Source: Methanobacterium sp964452085
Lineage (GTDB): Archaea > Methanobacteriota > Methanobacteria > Methanobacteriales > Methanobacteriaceae
Length of the DNA stretch: 64,000 nucleotides
Direction: 5' to 3'
Assembly (NCBI GenBank): GCA_964452085.1
Contig: CAYVKL010000002.1
Coordinates: 186,001-250,000, forward strand
Each line of letters starts with the position of its first letter. The first letter of the stretch is position 1. This document shows positions 60,182 through 64,000 of the stretch, one piece after another. The translations under genes and the position numbers were made by a program. The notes below the pieces were generated by a model that was not told the origin of the DNA, did not search any database, and was given only the letters and a program-made list of their open reading frames with translations.

Positions 60182-63100
60182 ATGGGTGATTATTTGGCCA
60201 AAGAAAAAATCCTCCTGGTGGAGGATGATGCCATAGAAGCCATGGATATTAAACGCACACTGGAATCTTTTGGATATGAGGTTCCTTATATTGCTTCTCG
60301 AGGTGATGAAGCGGTAGAAAAGGCCTTAGCTATTATTCCAGATCTTATTTTAATGGACATAATATTAAAAGGGGAGATTAATGGCATTGAAGCTGCAACA
60401 GAGATTAAAAATATTAATATACCCGTTATTTTTTTAACTGCTCATTCTGAAGATGTTACTGTACAAAAAGCCAAACTAACTGAGCCTTACGGCTACCTTA
60501 TCAAACCCTTCGATCCTTTAGAACTTAGATATGCCATAGAACTTGCTCTTTACAAGAGTAAAATGGAAAATAAACTAAAAAAAAGCGAGCAACGATATAA
60601 ATTTATTGTTGAGGCAGCTAATGAAGGAATATGGAGTATGGATGCTAATTTCAATACAACTTATGTTAACCATAAAATGGCTCAAATCTTGGGTTATGAA
60701 GTCGAAGAAATGATTGGAAAACCAGTGAAATCATTTATGTTCCAGGAAGATATACTTGATCATGAAAAACACATGGATAAACGAGTTAAAGGAATTTCAG
60801 AGACATATGATCGCAAATTTAAGCATAAAAATGGTTCTGAAGTTTTAGCAATAGTTTCTGCTACTGTTTTAAAGGATGATAGAGGTAAGTTTGCTGGTTC
60901 TTTTGCCATGTTCACTGATATTACGGATCGAAAAAAAATGGAGAAAGAACTTCAAACTAGTCAAAGGCAGTTAAAGGAAATAATTGATGGTTCTCCTATC
61001 CTTCAATTTGTAATTGATAAAAATCACCGGGTTATTTACTGGAATCAGGCACTGGCAGATTATAGTGGAATCGCCCCGGAAAAAATCATAGGGACTGATG
61101 AACATTGGCGTGCATTTTACAGTGAACAAAGACCATGTTTGGCTGATCTTATGGTTGAGGATGATTTCATAACAGTTAATAAATGGTATTCCGGAAAATA
61201 TAAGAAATCTGAACATTTAAAAGGAGCATACGAAGTAGAAGATTTCTTTCCATCCATGGGTGAAAACGGAAAATGGCTTCATTTCAGGGCAGTTACCATC
61301 AAAGATGAAGAAGGGAATTCAATAGGTGCTTTAGAAACACTTGAGGATATAACTGAACGTAAAAAAGCACAAAAAGTTGTTAAAGACCAATACAATTTCC
61401 TTCAAAATTTAATTAATACTATTCCTTATCCAATGTTCTATAAAGACACTGATTTCAGGTACATTGGATGTAATAAAGCATTTGAAGAATTCATAGGACT
61501 CTCCAAAGATGAAATAATTGGTAAAAATGTTTATGAAGTGTCACCTAAAGAATTAGCAGATAAATATCATCAAAAGGATAAAGAACTCATTGAAAACCCA
61601 GGCTCACAGTCATATGAGGCACCAGTTCAATATGCTGATGGAACGAGGCACGTTGTGCTATTTAACAAAACCACTTTTGAAACTGAAGATGGGCAGCTTG
61701 CGGGTTTGATTGGGATAATGGTGGATATAACTGAACGTAAAAAAGCTGAAAATGAACTGATGGAAAGTGAGGAAAAGTTCCGAGAAGTTTTCAACAATGC
61801 TAATGATGCTTTTTATCTGATTAAAATTACTGAAAATGGTGTTAATCAAAATTTTTCTGAAGTTAATAATGTTGCATGCCAAATGCTTGGTTACAATGAA
61901 AAAGAACTTCTTAAAATGTCACCAAGCACAATAGATGTATCTGATCCAAGTTTATTGGTGGTTAATTTCGAGAAAGTTCTTAAAAAAGGCAAGGCAATTT
62001 TTGAAACAGTTCATAAATCCAAAAATGGCAAAAAGATACCCGTTGAGATTAACGGGCGGATTTTTGATATTAAAGGTCAAAAAACACTTCTTGCAATTTC
62101 CAGAGATATATCTGAGCGTAAAAAAGCAGAAAAAGAACTATTAAATTCAGAGGCAGAATACAGGGCTATTTTTGAAAGTATTAATAATGCAGTTGCAGTA
62201 TATGATTCGATAGAAGACGGTTCAGATTTTGTTTTTAAAGATTTCAATAAAGCAGCAGAACAAATTGAACACATTAAAAGGGAAGAAGTTATTGGTAAGA
62301 AGGTTACTAATGTTTTCCCGGGCGTTGTTGAATTTGGACTTTTTGATGTTTTTCAAAGGGTTTGGAAAACCGGAGTGCCAGAAAAACACCCGGTTTCCAT
62401 TTATAAAGATGAACGAATAAGTGGATGGAGGGAAAATTATGTCTACAAACTTCCATCCGGAGATATTGTATCTGTTTATGATGATTTAACTGAGTTAAAA
62501 CAGTACGAAGAAGAACTTGAGCAAAATCAGAATCGTTTGAGAAGTCTGGTGAGGATACTACAGTACCAGGCAGAATCAGTACAGGATTTCCTTGATTATG
62601 CTCTTGAAGAGGCCATAAAACTAACAGAAAGTAAGATAGGCTATATTTACCACTACTATGAAGATCGGGAAGAATTCATCCTGAATACTTGGTCGGAGGG
62701 GGTTATGGATGAGTGCAATGTTAAGGATCAACCTAAAGTTTATGCACTCAATAATACAGGCATATGGGGTGAAGCAGTCCGTCAAAGGAAAACAATTATT
62801 TTAAACGACTTTAAAGCACCTCATCCTCTTAAAAAAGGTTTTCCTGAAGGTCATGCTCCTTTAGACAAATTCATGACTATTCCCATTTTTAGAGGTGATA
62901 AAATCGTGGCCGTGGTGGGGGTGGCCAACAAAGAAACGAATTACACAGAAACTGATGTTTTGCAGCTTGAACTTTTAATGGATTCCGTATGGAAGGCTGT
63001 GGATAATATAAAGTCTGAAGATGCTTTGAAAAAATCCGAAACTAGGTACAGGGCAATTTTTGAAAATACAGGGACTGCAACAGCCATTAGCGAAGAAAAC

Positions 63101-64000
63101 ATGATTTTATCTTTGGTGAATGAAGAATTCGCAGATCTTACTGGATTTTCTAAGGAAGAAATTGAAAACAAGATGACCTGGGATGACTTTTTTGCAGAAA
63201 ACGAACTGCCCAAAATGAAAGAATACCATCGTCTCCGCAGAATTAACCCCACTGCTGCTCCCAGAAATTATGAGAGTGTTTTAAAGGATAGGAATGGGAA
63301 CCGGAAAGATGTTTATATGAGCGTGTCCATGTTACCTGAAACTAAAAAAAGTTTGGTTTCAGTTCTGGATATAACTGAAAAGAAACAATCGCGCATAGAA
63401 CTGAGACAAGAGTTAAAAATTAACCAATCTCTTGCCAAGGTTTATGCTCCTCTAATTTCACCGGTCACTACCATTCAAGATATTTCTATTGTTATTTTAA
63501 AGGAATCATTATCACTTTCTGGAAGTGAACACGGTTTTGTGGCCACAGTTGATCCCAAAAACCAGGATCTGATTAATCAAACTCTAACCAGAATGATGCC
63601 CCAATGTGAAGTTTATGAAGATGGGAAAATTCCAGAGGAAATCAGATTCCCAATAGGGGATGATGGAATGTATCATGGTTTGTGGGGGCACTGTTTAAAC
63701 ACTAAAAAAGAGTTTTACACTAATGAAGTTAAAAAACATCCCTCTTCCAAAGGAGCGCCAGAAGGACATGTGGAAATAGAAAAATTCCTGGCAGTACCAG
63801 TAATGATAGATGAAGAACTGGTAGGTGAGATTGCCTTGGCAAATCCTCCTGAAAAAGATTACTCTGATAACGATTTGAAAGCTGTTAGAAGAATCGCAGA
63901 GTTTTTTGCCCTGGCTATTCAGCGTAAAGGGTATGAAGAGAGCATAAAAATGTCCCTTGACGAAAAAGACTTACTCCTACGAGAGATACACCACCGTGTT
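60182..64000 (+). CDS. REC-PAS-GAF sensor histidine kinase, 3' end cut
   Basis: At least 1273 residues are open to the right edge. An N-terminal receiver domain (phosphoacceptor D59 in LILMDIILKG, lysine in LIKPFDP) leads through a coiled coil to about five PAS domains (from about 135, 265, 405, 530 and 660), a GAF (about 795-935), another PAS (about 955-1080) and a second GAF (about 1110-1250). The last residues LLLREIHHRV begin a HisKA_2 core; ATP-binding lies beyond the window. ATG at 60182 is used; TTG at 60194 follows GGTGAT and may be the real start. A receiver at the N terminus of a kinase suggests feedback or relay. Confidence 0.9.
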   Translation, partial: MGDYLAKEKILLVEDDAIEAMDIKRTLESFGYEVPYIASRGDEAVEKALAIIPDLILMDIILKGEINGIEAATEIKNINIPVIFLTAHSEDVTVQKAKLTEPYGYLIKPFDPLELRYAIELALYKSKMENKLKKSEQRYKFIVEAANEGIWSMDANFNTTYVNHKMAQILGYEVEEMIGKPVKSFMFQEDILDHEKHMDKRVKGISETYDRKFKHKNGSEVLAIVSATVLKDDRGKFAGSFAMFTDITDRKKMEKELQTSQRQLKEIIDGSPILQFVIDKNHRVIYWNQALADYSGIAPEKIIGTDEHWRAFYSEQRPCLADLMVEDDFITVNKWYSGKYKKSEHLKGAYEVEDFFPSMGENGKWLHFRAVTIKDEEGNSIGALETLEDITERKKAQKVVKDQYNFLQNLINTIPYPMFYKDTDFRYIGCNKAFEEFIGLSKDEIIGKNVYEVSPKELADKYHQKDKELIENPGSQSYEAPVQYADGTRHVVLFNKTTFETEDGQLAGLIGIMVDITERKKAENELMESEEKFREVFNNANDAFYLIKITENGVNQNFSEVNNVACQMLGYNEKELLKMSPSTIDVSDPSLLVVNFEKVLKKGKAIFETVHKSKNGKKIPVEINGRIFDIKGQKTLLAISRDISERKKAEKELLNSEAEYRAIFESINNAVAVYDSIEDGSDFVFKDFNKAAEQIEHIKREEVIGKKVTNVFPGVVEFGLFDVFQRVWKTGVPEKHPVSIYKDERISGWRENYVYKLPSGDIVSVYDDLTELKQYEEELEQNQNRLRSLVRILQYQAESVQDFLDYALEEAIKLTESKIGYIYHYYEDREEFILNTWSEGVMDECNVKDQPKVYALNNTGIWGEAVRQRKTIILNDFKAPHPLKKGFPEGHAPLDKFMTIPIFRGDKIVAVVGVANKETNYTETDVLQLELLMDSVWKAVDNIKSEDALKKSETRYRAIFENTGTATAISEENMILSLVNEEFADLTGFSKEEIENKMTWDDFFAENELPKMKEYHRLRRINPTAAPRNYESVLKDRNGNRKDVYMSVSMLPETKKSLVSVLDITEKKQSRIELRQELKINQSLAKVYAPLISPVTTIQDISIVILKESLSLSGSEHGFVATVDPKNQDLINQTLTRMMPQCEVYEDGKIPEEIRFPIGDDGMYHGLWGHCLNTKKEFYTNEVKKHPSSKGAPEGHVEIEKFLAVPVMIDEELVGEIALANPPEKDYSDNDLKAVRRIAEFFALAIQRKGYEESIKMSLDEKDLLLREIHHRV

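Overview
The window looks like a chromosomal segment of a methanogenic archaeon of the order Methanobacteriales, most like Methanobacterium. This is inferred from gene content and signals. It encodes archaeal information-processing genes (release factor aRF1, TFB, Gar1, DnaG-type primase, XerA, ribosomal protein S3Ae), has AT-rich spacers, and uses GGAGG or GGTGAT ribosome-binding sites with frequent TTG/GTG starts. It also carries families common in this order: DUF308, YbjQ, DUF2116, DUF211, DUF116, DUF2178 and PAS/GAF sensor kinases. I see no tRNA, rRNA, CRISPR array, insertion sequence or prophage.

Layout. 1-5 kb: the 5' part of aRF1, then a two-gene unit of a rifampicin-phosphotransferase-like enzyme and a lipocalin-like protein. 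5-12 kb: UMP kinase, then an accessory stretch of small membrane proteins with four DUF308 genes, two YbjQ genes and a nuclease-fold orphan. 12-21.5 kb: an envelope block with a potassium channel, a FUSC transporter-like protein, a DUF2238-like protein, two phosphoesterases and a phospholipase D. 21.5-31 kb: mainly information processing (TFB-Gar1, Toprim-DnaG, a Lon-like ATPase without protease domain, XerA), with a flippase-like protein, RraA and DUF211. 31-41 kb: PadR regulator, TudS/DUF1722 protein, class II photolyase, BioY, a large sensor kinase, a yeast-type cytosine deaminase and an ASCH-TPR protein. 41-49 kb: a long minus-strand run of core metabolism: NrdG-like activase, HisC, gamma-carbonic anhydrase, sugar-1-phosphate nucleotidyltransferase, GlmM, ApgM, DUF92 and S3Ae. 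49-54 kb: single enzymes (FeMo-co family, methyltransferase, iron-sulfur flavoprotein, SagB-type oxidoreductase, esterase). 54-64 kb: response regulator, a self-regulated-looking DUF2178/HTH cassette, DUF116, ChlI/ChlD-like pair, and a very large REC-PAS-GAF kinase cut by the right edge.

How genes work together. The GlmM and nucleotidyltransferase genes suggest UDP-GlcNAc supply for cell-wall polymer and glycans. The 15-21 kb genes look like membrane-lipid or phosphodiester turnover. The TudS-DUF1722/photolyase pair suggests a UV or thiouridine response. The less described items are the protease-less Lon-like ATPase with a zinc ribbon, the RPH-like/lipocalin pair, the DUF2178/HTH cassette with repeated TTACAT sites, the ASCH-TPR gene whose best start codon is ATA, and a decayed YbjQ remnant.
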